Assembly: GCF_001482405.1 (NCBI RefSeq)
Contig: NZ_LPXO01000002.1
Location: 62,001-126,000 of the forward strand
Direction of reading: 5' to 3'
DNA: 64,000 nucleotides
Source of the DNA: Pseudoponticoccus marisrubri
GTDB taxonomy: Bacteria; Pseudomonadota; Alphaproteobacteria; Rhodobacterales; Rhodobacteraceae
Made by a program: the position numbers and the translations under genes. The notes beneath the pieces were generated by a model. The model had not been told where the DNA came from and did no database searches. It worked only from the letters and a program-made list of their open reading frames with translations. Of the stretch, positions 8,165 to 17,348 are shown in pieces; position 1 is the first letter of the stretch, and each line of letters opens with the position of its first letter.

Positions 8165-8551
8165 ATGTTCAGCATTCCCGGCAAACAGGCAGTCACGCTT
8201 ACCCCGAAGGCCGTTGCCCAGATCCGCAAGCTGATGGAGCGCGACGGGCGCCACGGCCTGCGCATCGGCGTCAAGAAAGGCGGATGCGCGGGTATGGAAT
8301 ACACCATGGATTACGTGGACACGCCCGACGACAATGACGAGACCGTCGAACAGGACGGCGCCCGCGTCATGATCGCGCCCATGGCTCAGATGTTCCTGTT
8401 CGGGACCGAGATCGATTACGAGACGACGCTGCTCGAATCCGGCTTCCGCTTCCGCAATCCCAATGTGGCGGATGCCTGCGGCTGCGGCGAGTCGATCAAG
8501 TTCAAGGATGTCGAGGAGCTGCAGGCCGAACGCGCCGCCAGCGGCTCCTGA
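8165..8551 (+). CDS. A-type Fe-S cluster carrier (IscA/SufA/ErpA family)
   Basis: HesB/IscA-type scaffold or carrier protein of 128 residues. The three conserved cysteines are in KKGGCAGMEY and ADACGCGES. GAGG lies seven bases upstream of the ATG. It starts 27 bases after the DUF3307 gene. With SufT nearby it points to Fe-S cluster delivery. Which A-type subclass it belongs to cannot be settled here. Confidence 0.92.
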   Translation: MFSIPGKQAVTLTPKAVAQIRKLMERDGRHGLRIGVKKGGCAGMEYTMDYVDTPDDNDETVEQDGARVMIAPMAQMFLFGTEIDYETTLLESGFRFRNPNVADACGCGESIKFKDVEELQAERAASGS

Positions 8552-8574
8552 CGCTTCGCTGACGGGTGCAGGCC

Positions 8575-9675
8575 TCAGAGCCGCGCCCGCAGCACGCCGA
8601 CCGCCGCGCGCAGATCCTGAGGGATCGGCCCGTTGCGCGGGTCATCCCGCAAAGTCGACAGCAATTCTGGCGCAGGCCGCGTGGAGCGCGTCCAACTGAG
8701 TCCGGCCAGCACATCGCGCGCGGGCTCCGGCAACACGTCGGGCAGCTCCTGCCCCGACAGCTCCGCCCAGATCCGGGCCCAGCACCGCGCCGTGCTCCAC
8801 GGGTTGTAGCCCCCGCCCCCCGACACGATCAGCCGCGGCGCCAGTGGACGTAGCGCGCGCAGCGCGGCGACATGGGCGTTGTTCGACAGGGCCAGCCGCG
8901 ACAGCGGATCCTCGGTCAACGCATCGGCGCCGCATTGCAGGTAGATCGCATCCGGTTTGAACGCCTCGACCGCGGGCAGGATGGCTTGTTCCAGCGCGAA
9001 GGCGAATCCGTCATCGTTGAAGCCGCGCGCCACGGGCAGGTTGAAGGCCGCACCGCCGCCGGTATCCTGCAGCCGTCCGGTAAAGGGCCAGCGCGCATCC
9101 TCGTGGACCGAGATCACGCGCACCTGCTCCGAGCCCTCGAAGGCCGCCTCGACCCCGTCACCGTGATGGGCGTCGATATCGACATAGGCCACGCGGTCCA
9201 GCCCCATGTCCAGCAGGCGCAGGATGGTCAGGACAGGCTCGTTCAGGAAACAGAACCCAGCCGCGTAATCCGGAAATCCGTGATGCGTGCCGCCGCCGGG
9301 ATTGTGCACCGCCCCGCCCTCGGCCACCAGTTCCGCCGCCAGCAGGCCGCCGCCCGCGGCCGTAGCCGGACGCCGGAACATCTCGGCAAAGATCGGGTTG
9401 GACAGCGTGCCCAGCCCGTGGCGCTTGCGCACGGTCTCGTCCACCGCCTGCTCGGCCTCGGCGCGCTGCAGCGCCGCCACGTAGTCGGGCGTGTGAAAGG
9501 CCTCCAGCGCGCGCGGCTTGGCGCGGGGCGAGATGCGATAGCGCTCGGCCGGCAGCCAGCCAAGCGCGCGGCAGAGGTCGGTGACCGCCGGAACGCGCTG
9601 GATCGAGAGCGGGTGGCGCGCCCCGTAGACCGAGCCGCGATAGATCCGGGAGCCGATGAAGACGGGTATTTCCAT
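8575..9675 (-). CDS. Histone deacetylase family protein (acetylpolyamine/acetoin-type)
   Basis: Zinc-dependent deacetylase of the arginase/HDAC fold, 366 residues. Key motifs: NPGGGTHHGFPDYAAGFCFLN (tandem catalytic His), VAYVDIDAHHGDGVEAAF (Asp and His zinc ligands), YLQCGADALTEDPLSRLALS (Asp ligand) and LIVSGGGGYNP. Bacterial relatives act on acetylpolyamines, acetoin or acylated proteins; the substrate is unknown. The start MEIPVFIGSRIY at 9675 begins at the conserved fold; the frame remains open far upstream but without homology. Convergent with the iscA-like gene. Confidence 0.9.
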   Translation of the reverse strand: MEIPVFIGSRIYRGSVYGARHPLSIQRVPAVTDLCRALGWLPAERYRISPRAKPRALEAFHTPDYVAALQRAEAEQAVDETVRKRHGLGTLSNPIFAEMFRRPATAAGGGLLAAELVAEGGAVHNPGGGTHHGFPDYAAGFCFLNEPVLTILRLLDMGLDRVAYVDIDAHHGDGVEAAFEGSEQVRVISVHEDARWPFTGRLQDTGGGAAFNLPVARGFNDDGFAFALEQAILPAVEAFKPDAIYLQCGADALTEDPLSRLALSNNAHVAALRALRPLAPRLIVSGGGGYNPWSTARCWARIWAELSGQELPDVLPEPARDVLAGLSWTRSTRPAPELLSTLRDDPRNGPIPQDLRAAVGVLRARL

Positions 9676-9789
9676 GGCGCGCCACCTAGCGCGTTTCCCG
9701 CCCGGTTGAAGCCGTCCCCGGTCCGCACCTGTCCCGCGATGCAGGGCGGCCACATTGTGCCCGGGCGCGCGCTCGCCTAAACCCGTGCC

Positions 9790-10884
9790 ATGCAAATCGA
9801 TTTTCCGCCGGCCCGGGACATCGTCCTGACCGGTCTCATCATTACGCTGGGCGCGGCGGGGGGCGCCGTGGCCGAGCAGTTGGGAACCCCGATGCCCTGG
9901 ATGCTGGGCGCGCTGTTCGTCTCGGCGCTGCTGGTCACCGTGATCCGGCCCGCGCCGCTGGACAGCTACCGCTTTCCCATGGGGTTCCGCACCTTCTTTG
10001 TCGGGCTGATCGGGGTGATGATCGGCACGCAGGTCACCGCCGAGCTGGTGGATCTCGCAGCGAAGCTGCCGCTGACCATCGCCGCGCTGGCGCTGTTCGT
10101 GGTGGCCGCCCATGCGGGCAATGTCGCGATCTTCCGCCGGGTGGGCGGCTATGACCGGGCCACCGCCTTCTATTCCGGCACGCCCGGCGGGCTGATGGAG
10201 AGCATCGTGCTGGGCGAAGCGGCCGGGGCGGACACGCGCATCCTGACCGTGCAGCAATTCCTGCGCATCATCCTCGTGATCGTGCTGGTGCCGACGGGCC
10301 TGTCGCTCTGGCTGGGCCAGCCGGTGGGCAGCGCGGCCGGCGGCGTCGCGGCGACCGCGCCGGTCGATCCCGGCAGCCTGCTGCTGATCCTGGCGACCGC
10401 GGCGCTGGGGCTGGCCGGGGCGCAGCGGATCCGGCTGCCCGCGGCGCAGCTGACCGGGCCGCTGCTGCTGGCGGGGCTGGCCACCATGACGGGCCTTCTG
10501 GACCTACACCTGCCCGGCTGGATGATCGCGGCGGCGCAAGTGGTGATCGGGGTCAGCCTCGGCCTGCGCTTCCAGGGGGTGGACGGCGCGCTGCTGCGCC
10601 GCTCGCTGGGGCTCAGCTGCCTGTCGGTGGCCTTCATGCTGGTCCTGGGCGGCACTTTTGCGCTGATCCTGCTGCCGCTGACGGGCATCCCATTCCTGCA
10701 TCTCTTCATCAGCTTCGCACCCGGCGGCGTCACCGAGATGTCGGTGATCGCGCTCAGCCTTGCGGCCAACCCCGCGCTGGTCAGCCTGCACCACGTGATC
10801 CGCATCCTGATGACGGTGGTGGAGCTGAGCCTTGCCGCGCGCCTGTTCGGGCTGGACAGCAAGGCGCAGGACGGGGCGGGCTAG
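9790..10884 (+). CDS. AbrB-family membrane protein (PF05145 type)
   Basis: Polytopic inner-membrane protein of 364 residues with about ten hydrophobic segments. It shows the duplicated AbrB-type repeat: MPWMLGALFVSALLV with GFRTFFVGLIGVMIGTQV in the first half, and TGPLLLAGLATMTG with GWMIAAAQVVIGVSLGLRF in the second. Conserved SGTPGGLMESI and FAPGGVTEMSVIAL lie between and after. Annotated members are called AbrB regulators or ammonia monooxygenase-like, but they look like transporters. No clear ribosome-binding site precedes the ATG. Confidence 0.8.
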   Translation: MQIDFPPARDIVLTGLIITLGAAGGAVAEQLGTPMPWMLGALFVSALLVTVIRPAPLDSYRFPMGFRTFFVGLIGVMIGTQVTAELVDLAAKLPLTIAALALFVVAAHAGNVAIFRRVGGYDRATAFYSGTPGGLMESIVLGEAAGADTRILTVQQFLRIILVIVLVPTGLSLWLGQPVGSAAGGVAATAPVDPGSLLLILATAALGLAGAQRIRLPAAQLTGPLLLAGLATMTGLLDLHLPGWMIAAAQVVIGVSLGLRFQGVDGALLRRSLGLSCLSVAFMLVLGGTFALILLPLTGIPFLHLFISFAPGGVTEMSVIALSLAANPALVSLHHVIRILMTVVELSLAARLFGLDSKAQDGAG

Positions 10885-10891
10885 GCCGGGC

Positions 10892-12724
10892 TCAGGCCTC
10901 CTCGGCCCGCGCGGCCAGCTCCAGCCATTCCTCCTCGGCGGCGGCGAGCGCCTCCTGCCGGCTGACCAGCGCCTCGGTCGCCTTGCGGAACTTGAGCGGT
11001 TCCTTGGTGAACAGGTCGGGATCGGCGAGGAACTCCTCGAGTTTGGCGATCTCGGCACCCAGCCGGTCGATCTCGCCCGGCAGGGCTTCCAGTCGATGCT
11101 TCTCGGTGAAGCTCAGCCCATTGTCCGGCGTCGGCTGTTTCGCGCCGCCCGATGCCTCGGCGCGTGATTTACGCGAGGCGCCCGTGCTGCCGCCGGATTT
11201 CTGCGCCGCGCCGGTGTCGCGCTTCTGGGACTGGTAGTCGCTCCAGCCGCCGGCATAGACCGTGGCCCGGCCGCCGCCTTCCATCGCCACGGTGGTCGTC
11301 GCCACCCGGTCGAGGAAATCGCGGTCGTGGCTGACCAGCAGCACCGTGCCGTCATAATCGTCCAGAAGCTCCTGCAGCAGGTCCAGCGTCTCGACATCGA
11401 GGTCGTTGGTCGGCTCGTCCAGCACCAGCAGGTTGGATTCGCGCGCCATGATCCGCGCCAGCAGCAGCCGCGCCTTCTCGCCGCCCGACAGCGAGCGGAC
11501 CGGCGCGCGGGCCTGCCGCTCGTCGAAGAGGAATTCCTTGAGATAGCCCACCACGTGCTTGGGCTGGCCGCGCACCATGACCTGGTCGGCCTGCCCCGAG
11601 ACGCGCATGTCGCGGTCGCCGGTCAGGCTGTCCCAGAGCGTCATGTCGGGGTCGAGCTGCGCGCGCGCCTGGTCGAACACGGCCGGCACCAGATTGGTGC
11701 CCAGCTTGACGCTGCCCGCATCCGGCGCGACCTCGCCCATCAGGATCTTGATCAGCGTGGTCTTGCCCACCCCGTTCGGGCCCACGAAGGCGACGCGCTC
11801 GCCGCGCTGCACGGTGATCGAGAAATCGCGCAGGATCGGCTTGTCGTCGAAGGCATGGGACAGGCCCGTTGCCTCGATCACCTTCTTGCCGGACTTGGGC
11901 CCCGAGGCGAGGTCCATGGCCGCCGCGCCCTGGCGGCGAATCTGCCCGGCCCGTTCGGCGCGCATGTCCTGCAGGCGCCGCACGCGGCCCTGGTTGCGCT
12001 TGCGCCGCGCGCTGATTCCCTCGACCGCCCAGCGGGCTTCGGCCTTGATCTTGCGGTCAAGCTTGTGGCGCTGCTGGTCCTCTTCCTCCCAGATCTTGTC
12101 GCGCCACGCCTCGAACCCGGCGAATCCCTGTTCCTGCCGGCGCACCGCGCCGCGGTCGATCCAGAGCGTCGCACGGGTCAGCTCGGTCAGGAATCGCCGG
12201 TCGTGGCTGATCAGGACGAAGGCGCCGCGCGCCATCTTCAGCTCGTCCTCGAGCCAGCCGATCGCCTCGATATCCAGATGGTTGGTCGGCTCGTCCAGCA
12301 GCATCAGCTCGGGATCCTCGGCCATCAGCTTGGCCAGCGCGGCGCGGCGCCGCTCGCCGCCCGAGGCGGTGGCCACGGGCCGGTCGGGGTCGAATTTCAG
12401 CCCCTCGCTGGCGCGTTCCACCCGGTACATCTCGGAGGCCGCCAGTTCGGAGGCGGCAAATTCGCCCAATGTCTCGAAGCCCGACAGGTCGGGATCCTGC
12501 TGCATGTAGCCCACGGACATGCCGGTGGGCATCACCACCTCGCCGCGGTCGGGTTCCACCAGCCCGGCCATCACCTTCATCAGGGTCGACTTGCCCGACC
12601 CGTTGCGCCCGACCAGCGCCACGCGGTCGCCGGTCTGCACGACGAGCGAGAGCGCGTCGAAGACGGGATCGCCGCCGAAGGTGAGAGAAATGTCGGTGAG
12701 TTGCAGAAGGGGTGCGCTGGCCAT
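10892..12724 (-). CDS. ABC-F family ATPase (Uup-like)
   Basis: Soluble protein of 610 residues with two ABC ATPase domains and no membrane segment, the ABC-F pattern; such proteins act on ribosomes. Domain 1 has Walker A LVGRNGSGKST, signature SGGERRRAALA and Walker B LMLLDEPTNHLD. Domain 2 has FVGPNGVGKTT, LSGGEKARLLLARI and LLVLDEPTNDLD. The charged linker lies around residues 235-280, and the C-terminal tail after about residue 525 is lysine/glutamate-rich and coiled-coil-like, typical of Uup. Tail-to-tail with the AbrB-like gene. Confidence 0.92.
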   Translation of the reverse strand: MASAPLLQLTDISLTFGGDPVFDALSLVVQTGDRVALVGRNGSGKSTLMKVMAGLVEPDRGEVVMPTGMSVGYMQQDPDLSGFETLGEFAASELAASEMYRVERASEGLKFDPDRPVATASGGERRRAALAKLMAEDPELMLLDEPTNHLDIEAIGWLEDELKMARGAFVLISHDRRFLTELTRATLWIDRGAVRRQEQGFAGFEAWRDKIWEEEDQQRHKLDRKIKAEARWAVEGISARRKRNQGRVRRLQDMRAERAGQIRRQGAAAMDLASGPKSGKKVIEATGLSHAFDDKPILRDFSITVQRGERVAFVGPNGVGKTTLIKILMGEVAPDAGSVKLGTNLVPAVFDQARAQLDPDMTLWDSLTGDRDMRVSGQADQVMVRGQPKHVVGYLKEFLFDERQARAPVRSLSGGEKARLLLARIMARESNLLVLDEPTNDLDVETLDLLQELLDDYDGTVLLVSHDRDFLDRVATTTVAMEGGGRATVYAGGWSDYQSQKRDTGAAQKSGGSTGASRKSRAEASGGAKQPTPDNGLSFTEKHRLEALPGEIDRLGAEIAKLEEFLADPDLFTKEPLKFRKATEALVSRQEALAAAEEEWLELAARAEEA

Positions 12725-12769
12725 GCGCGGCAGCTAATCGCGCGCGGCCGCGGCGTCAATGGCGCAGAC

Positions 12770-13501
12770 CTAGCCGGCGACCGCGCGCAACAGCTTCTTG
12801 CGGGCCGGCGGGATGGCCGCGATCTCGACCCCGGTGAAGACATGCAGCGTGTTCATCTGGTTGTCGACCACCGCGTGATCGCTGACCCAGCCGCCCATCA
12901 TCAGGTAGGTGCGCAAGAGCGGCGGCATGCGCAGCATGGCCTGTTTCGCGTCCGGCTTGCGCCGCAGCCGCTGGGCAAAGCGGAAGACCTTGGGCGCCTT
13001 GACCCGGGGCAGCCAGCGCTTGGGCGCAAGGTGGCGGGCCTTCAGCATGGCGAAGGCGTCATAATAGAGCCGCGCATCGGTGCCCGCGAAAGAGGCGCAG
13101 CCGAACAGCAGCTCGACCCCCTGCGCATCGACATAGGCCGTCATCGCGCCCCAGGCGACGCGCAGGATATCCGGGTCGCCATGATCGGGATGCATGCAGA
13201 AGCGCCCCATCTCGACCATCGGCCCGTCAAAGGCGGTCAGCGCGGAAAGCTCGTAATATTGTGCCGAGTAGCTGCGCCCGATCTCGGCCCCGCCCGACAG
13301 CGGCAGGAAGCGGAAACAGCAGACCAATGTGCCGGATTTCTGCTCCTCGACCAGAACGTGGTCGCAGGCCGCGTCGAACCCGTCACGGTCCGGCTCCGCA
13401 CCACCGTGGAAGGCCAGCCCGCGCAGGGACTGCGCCGCTTCGACATCCTCGGGCCGGGTGGCAAGGCGCGCGACATAGCGGCCGCGGGTCAAGGGGATCA
13501 T
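12770..13501 (-). CDS. olsB: OlsB-like ornithine N-acyltransferase (GNAT fold)
   Basis: Protein of 243 residues resembling OlsB, which transfers a 3-hydroxyacyl chain from acyl-ACP to ornithine in the first step of ornithine-lipid synthesis. Supporting stretches are DVEAAQSLRGLAFH, FDAACDHVLVEE, SAQYYELSAL, VEMGRFCMHPDHGDPDILRVAW and LFGCASFAGTD. No OlsA-like acyltransferase is in the window. Ornithine lipids are common in Rhodobacteraceae. An alternative within the same family is an acyl-homoserine-lactone synthase-like GNAT, which is less likely. Confidence 0.82.
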   Translation of the reverse strand: MIPLTRGRYVARLATRPEDVEAAQSLRGLAFHGGAEPDRDGFDAACDHVLVEEQKSGTLVCCFRFLPLSGGAEIGRSYSAQYYELSALTAFDGPMVEMGRFCMHPDHGDPDILRVAWGAMTAYVDAQGVELLFGCASFAGTDARLYYDAFAMLKARHLAPKRWLPRVKAPKVFRFAQRLRRKPDAKQAMLRMPPLLRTYLMMGGWVSDHAVVDNQMNTLHVFTGVEIAAIPPARKKLLRAVAG

Positions 13502-13643
13502 GGCGCGGGCTCCTGGTGCGAAAGGCGCGGGTCGCGCCTTCCGTGACAGAGAGGCGTGACACCCCGGTGACAGCCCGCCCCGTTACCCTGCCCCGCTCGC
13601 GCCGCGCGATGCACCCCGGACAGGACGCGCGCGCCGGGCATCG

Positions 13644-14102
13644 TCAGTTGTTCAGAAGCTCGCCGGCGGAGAGCCCGCCGATATTGCCGAAGAGCTTGCG
13701 GATGAAGCCGATATCGCCGTCACCCGACTCGGTCACCCGCTTGGTCAGCGGCACCACGATGCCGTCCTCCAGACCGTAGGTGACGATGTTGTTCACCACG
13801 CCGGCCTCGTCGAAGGTGATGGCCAGGATCTCGCGGTTGACGACCTGCGGGCGCTGCCACGCGAAATGGCGCATCTCGGAGCTGATGTAGTAGAAGCCGC
13901 TTTCGTCCAGCACGCCCGACGAGGTGGGCACGCCTACCAGTTCCTCGACCGAGCCCTTGGTGTCCACGCCGGGCACGATCTGCTGCAGATCCTCCTCCGG
14001 CGGCACATAGCCATGGTTGCGGTATTGTGCCGTGCAGGCGGCCAGCCCTGCCAGGGACAGGAGCACGATGCCCAGTTTCGCCTTTGCCACGATGCCACGC
14101 AT
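13644..14102 (-). CDS. bamE: BamE outer-membrane assembly lipoprotein
   Basis: Lipoprotein of 152 residues, subunit of the Bam complex that inserts beta-barrel proteins into the outer membrane. The signal sequence ends in the lipobox LAGLAAC. The SmpA/OmlA fold is seen as LQQIVPGVDTKGSVEELVGVPTSSG and FYYISSEMRHFAW, with FDEAGVVNNIVTYG. The start at 14102 follows AGAGGG and gives a proper lipoprotein signal. It diverges from yceD, the usual arrangement in this group. Confidence 0.92.
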   Translation of the reverse strand: MRGIVAKAKLGIVLLSLAGLAACTAQYRNHGYVPPEEDLQQIVPGVDTKGSVEELVGVPTSSGVLDESGFYYISSEMRHFAWQRPQVVNREILAITFDEAGVVNNIVTYGLEDGIVVPLTKRVTESGDGDIGFIRKLFGNIGGLSAGELLNN

Positions 14103-14194
14103 CCCCACGCCCTCTTGTATTCGGCCTGCCCCGCCCATTAATCCCGCATTACAGAAAGCGGCCCCGCCATTCAAGCACAGGAAAACCCGACCAT

Positions 14195-14761
14195 ATGACC
14201 AGCCCTGCCCCGTCCGCAACCCGCCTGCGCACCGCCACGCTGCGCCGGAACGCCGAAACGGCCTTCCGGATCGAGCCCGATGCCGAGGCGCGGGCCGCGA
14301 TCGCCGAGGTCGTGGGCGCGCAGGCCCTGCGCAAGCTGCGCCTTGTCGGCCAGCTGGTACCCGAGAGCGGCGGCGGCTTCCGGCTCGAGGCCGAGCTGGG
14401 CGCCACGGCCGTGCAGGGCTGCGTCGTCACGCTGGAGCCGGTCACCACGCGCATCGACACGCGCGTCGAGCGCCGCTTCGTGCCAGCCGAGTCCCTGCCC
14501 GACCCCGAGGCCGGCTCCGAGACCGAGATGCCCGAGGATGACACGATCGAGCCCATGGGCGACGTGATCGACCTCGAGGCGGTGATGACCGAGGCGCTGT
14601 CGCTGGCCCTGCCCAGCTACCCGCGAAAGGACGATGTCGAGGCTGTCGAGGCGCAGTTTGCCGCCGATGGCGTGACGCCGATGACAGATGATGACGTGAA
14701 ACCCTTCGCAGGGCTTGCCGCGCTGCGCGAAAAAATGCAGGAGAGCGGCGGAGACGACTGA
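14195..14761 (+). CDS. yceD: YceD/DUF177 family protein
   Basis: Cytoplasmic protein of 188 residues in the DUF177 family, which is regularly encoded just upstream of rpmF and is linked to 23S rRNA or ribosome metabolism in other bacteria. Characteristic parts are LVGQLVPESGGGFRLEAELGATAVQGCVVTLEPV and the acidic DVIDLEAVMTEALSLALPSYPR. The start at 14195 removes a non-homologous upstream extension that would overlap bamE. Confidence 0.88.
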   Translation: MTSPAPSATRLRTATLRRNAETAFRIEPDAEARAAIAEVVGAQALRKLRLVGQLVPESGGGFRLEAELGATAVQGCVVTLEPVTTRIDTRVERRFVPAESLPDPEAGSETEMPEDDTIEPMGDVIDLEAVMTEALSLALPSYPRKDDVEAVEAQFAADGVTPMTDDDVKPFAGLAALREKMQESGGDD

Positions 14762-14769
14762 GAATCCGC

Positions 14770-14797
14770 TTGCTCTTTCGGGCGTTCTGCGTATTTT
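14770..14797 (+). promoter_or_regulatory. Candidate rpmF-plsX-fabH promoter
   Basis: TTGCTC (14770-14775) and TATTTT (14792-14797) are 16 bases apart, immediately after the yceD stop and about 108 bases before rpmF. This would give the ribosomal/fatty-acid genes a promoter besides read-through from yceD. Confidence 0.4.
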
Positions 14798-14904
14798 CGC
14801 GCCTTCATGAGAAAAGCACGCCCGTGCCGTCGCGCCGCCATGCAGCGGACGCGGCACGCACCGCAACCGGGCCGCAGGCCCCCGACTTGAGACGAGGTTG
14901 AGAC

Positions 14905-15111
14905 ATGGCCGTCCAACAGAACAAGGTGTCGAAATCGCGCCGCAACAACCGCCGCGCGCATGACGCTCTGTCCGCCGCGAACCCGAACGAATGCGACAAT
15001 TGCGGTGAGCTGAAGCGCCCGCATCACGTGTGCCCGTCCTGCGGCCACTATGCCGAGCGCGAGGTCGTCGCCATGGCGGACGAGATCGAGCTGGACGACG
15101 ACGCAGCGTAA
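14905..15111 (+). CDS. rpmF: 50S ribosomal protein L32
   Basis: Ribosomal protein L32, 68 residues. The N-terminus [22 protein letters not shown] is typical, and the zinc-ribbon Cys pairs are present as CDNC and CPSC. It carries a short acidic C-terminal tail. GACGAGG-type Shine-Dalgarno sequence precedes the ATG. Located between yceD and plsX as in most alphaproteobacteria. Confidence 0.97.
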   Translation: MAVQQNKVSKSRRNNRRAHDALSAANPNECDNCGELKRPHHVCPSCGHYAEREVVAMADEIELDDDAA

Positions 15112-15134
15112 CGCGATACGGGCGGGCCACCGGC

Positions 15135-16235
15135 ATGACCTCTCTGAAGGATCATTCCAAGGCAGGCTCCGGCCGGGTCGTGATATCGGTGGACGCGATG
15201 GGCGGCGACAGGGGACCGGCAGCGGTCGTCGCCGGCATCTCGCATTCTGCCCGCAAGAACCCCGAGCTGGATTTCATCCTGCATGGCCCCGAGGACCAGC
15301 TGTCCAAGCTGGTCCGCAAGCGCCGCGGGCTGTCCGAACGCTGCACGATCCGCCACGCCGAGGGCGTGGTGAACATGGATGACAAGCCCAGCCAGGTGAT
15401 GCGCCACGGCAAGGGAACCTCGATGTGGTCGGCACTGGAATCGGTGCGCGACGGCGAGGCCACCGTGGCCGTCAGCTGCGGCAATACCGGCGCGCTGATG
15501 GCGCTGTCGATGATCCGCCTGCGCAAGCTGCCGGGCGTCAACCGCCCCGCCATCGCCGTGCTCTGGCCCTCGCGCAACCCGCAGGACTTCAACGTCATGC
15601 TGGACGTCGGCGCCGATATCCGCGCCGATGCCGAGGATCTTCTGCAATACGCGATGATGGGCGCCTCTTACGCGCGCAACGGGCTCGACCTTGCGCGCCC
15701 GCGCATCGGCCTGCTCAACGTGGGCACCGAGGAGCACAAGGGCCGCGCCGAGCTGAAACAGGCCCATGACCTGATCGAGGCCCATGCCGAGGAAGGCGGG
15801 TTCGATTTCGTGGGATTCGTCGAGGGCGGCGACATTCCGGGCACGCGTTGCGACGTGATCGTGACCGACGGCTTCACCGGCAACGTGGCGCTGAAGACCG
15901 GCGAAGGCACCGCCTCGCTGATCGGCGACCTGCTGAAAGAGGCCTTTGCCTATTCGCCACTGTCGCGCTTTGCCTCGCTGCTGGCGCTGACCTCGATGCG
16001 CCGCCTGAAGAAACGCATCGACCCGCGCCGCGTGAATGGCGGCGTGTTTCTCGGCCTGAACGGCACGGTCGTGAAAAGCCACGGCTCGGCCGACCCCACC
16101 GGCATCTCGGCCGCGGTCAAGCTGGCCTTCGAACTGGCCCGGTCGGGCTTTGGCGACAGGCTCGCCGCGCGGGTTGCGTCCGCCGCCGAGCTTGCGCAGG
16201 ATGCCGCCGGGCAAAAGGACAAGAAACACGCATGA
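15135..16235 (+). CDS. plsX: Phosphate acyltransferase PlsX
   Basis: PlsX, 366 residues, converts acyl-ACP to acyl-phosphate for phospholipid synthesis; peripheral membrane enzyme. Motifs: VISVDAMGGDRGP, CGNTGALMALSMI, LDVGADIRADAEDLLQYA, NVGTEEHKGR, GFVEGGDIP and DVIVTDGFTGNVALKTGEG. The start at 15135 gives the normal N-terminus. The stop overlaps the fabH start by four bases. Confidence 0.97.
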   Translation: MTSLKDHSKAGSGRVVISVDAMGGDRGPAAVVAGISHSARKNPELDFILHGPEDQLSKLVRKRRGLSERCTIRHAEGVVNMDDKPSQVMRHGKGTSMWSALESVRDGEATVAVSCGNTGALMALSMIRLRKLPGVNRPAIAVLWPSRNPQDFNVMLDVGADIRADAEDLLQYAMMGASYARNGLDLARPRIGLLNVGTEEHKGRAELKQAHDLIEAHAEEGGFDFVGFVEGGDIPGTRCDVIVTDGFTGNVALKTGEGTASLIGDLLKEAFAYSPLSRFASLLALTSMRRLKKRIDPRRVNGGVFLGLNGTVVKSHGSADPTGISAAVKLAFELARSGFGDRLAARVASAAELAQDAAGQKDKKHA

Positions 16236-17206
16236 CGACGACGCGCGCCACTGTCATCGGGGTGGGCCATTACCTGCCGGATCGAATCGTCGAGAACGCG
16301 GAATTCGAAAAGACGCTGGACACGAGCGACGAGTGGATCCGGGCACGCTCCGGGATCGAGCGGCGCCATTTCGCGGCCGAGGGACAGGGCACCTCTGACC
16401 TCGCCACCCGCGCGGCCCGTGCCGCGCTGAAGGATGCCGGGGTTGCCCCCGACGAGCTAGACGCGATCATCCTCGCCACCTCCACCGCCGACCTGACCTT
16501 CCCATCGGCCGCCACCATGGTGCAAGCCGAGCTGGGCATGACCAAGGGCTATGCCTTTGACGTGCAGGCGGTCTGTGCCGGGTTCATCTACGCGCTGGCC
16601 AATGCCAACGCGCTGATCGTCTCGGGCCAGGCGCGGCGCGTGCTGGTGATCGGGGCCGAGACCTTCAGCCGCATCATGGACTGGACCGACCGCTCCACCT
16701 GCGTGCTCTTCGGCGATGGCGCCGGCGCGCTGGTGCTCGAGGCGACGGATGGGACCGGCAGCAACGAGGATCGCGGCATCCTGTCCACCGATCTCAATTC
16801 CGACGGGCGGTTCCGCGACATCCTCTATGTCGATGGCGGCGTCTCCACCCAGTCCACCGGCCATCTGCGCATGCAGGGCAAGGAAGTCTTCCGCCACGCG
16901 GTGGAAAAGCTTGCCTCCACCGCCACCACGGCGCTGAACAAGATCGGCATGACCGCCGATCAGCTCGACTGGGTCGTGCCGCACCAGGCCAATATCCGCA
17001 TCATCCAGGGCACGGCAAAAAAGCTGGGCCTGCCGATGGAGCGAGTCGTGGTTACCGTGCAGGATCACGGCAACACCTCGGCCGCCTCGATCCCGCTGGC
17101 GCTGTCGGTGGGCAAGGCCAAGGGCCAGATCCGCGAGGGCGACGTGCTGGTCACCGAGGCGATCGGTGGCGGTCTGGCCTGGGGATCGGTCGTCCTGCGC
17201 TGGTGA
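16232..17206 (+). CDS. fabH: 3-oxoacyl-ACP synthase III (KAS III)
   Basis: FabH, 324 residues, starts fatty-acid synthesis by condensing acetyl-CoA with malonyl-ACP. The Cys-His-Asn triad is visible in DVQAVCAGF, VVPHQANIRII and DHGNTSAASIPLAL. The glycine-rich GDGAGALVLEA and C-terminal GGGLAWGSVVLRW are typical. Its ATG lies inside the plsX stop (ATGA), so the two are translationally coupled. Confidence 0.97.
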   Translation: MTTTRATVIGVGHYLPDRIVENAEFEKTLDTSDEWIRARSGIERRHFAAEGQGTSDLATRAARAALKDAGVAPDELDAIILATSTADLTFPSAATMVQAELGMTKGYAFDVQAVCAGFIYALANANALIVSGQARRVLVIGAETFSRIMDWTDRSTCVLFGDGAGALVLEATDGTGSNEDRGILSTDLNSDGRFRDILYVDGGVSTQSTGHLRMQGKEVFRHAVEKLASTATTALNKIGMTADQLDWVVPHQANIRIIQGTAKKLGLPMERVVVTVQDHGNTSAASIPLALSVGKAKGQIREGDVLVTEAIGGGLAWGSVVLRW

Positions 17207-17279
17207 TCGGCGCGGGGCCGCGGCGCCCCTGCCCGCGTCACTGCCGGTCCCATGTTCAACCACTTCCCAAACCGCCTCT

Positions 17280-17308
17280 GCCAAGTCATTGATATTGACT
17301 TGGCTTTT
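17280..17308 (+). terminator. Hairpin with T run before ihfA
   Basis: GCCAAGTC (17280-17287) and GACTTGGC (17297-17304) form an eight-pair stem around ATTGATATT, followed by TTTTCC. It probably ends the plsX-fabH transcript. The same bases hold a consensus IHF site. Confidence 0.65.
17282..17294 (-). promoter_or_regulatory. Candidate IHF-binding site
   Basis: The minus strand reads TATCAATGACTTG, an exact match to the classical IHF consensus WATCAANNNNTTR. It lies 55 bases upstream of ihfA, which suggests autoregulation. Confidence 0.55.
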
Positions 17309-17348
17309 CCCTCGCGCGTAAGCTGGGGCAAAAGCCGGGAGGGATGGC

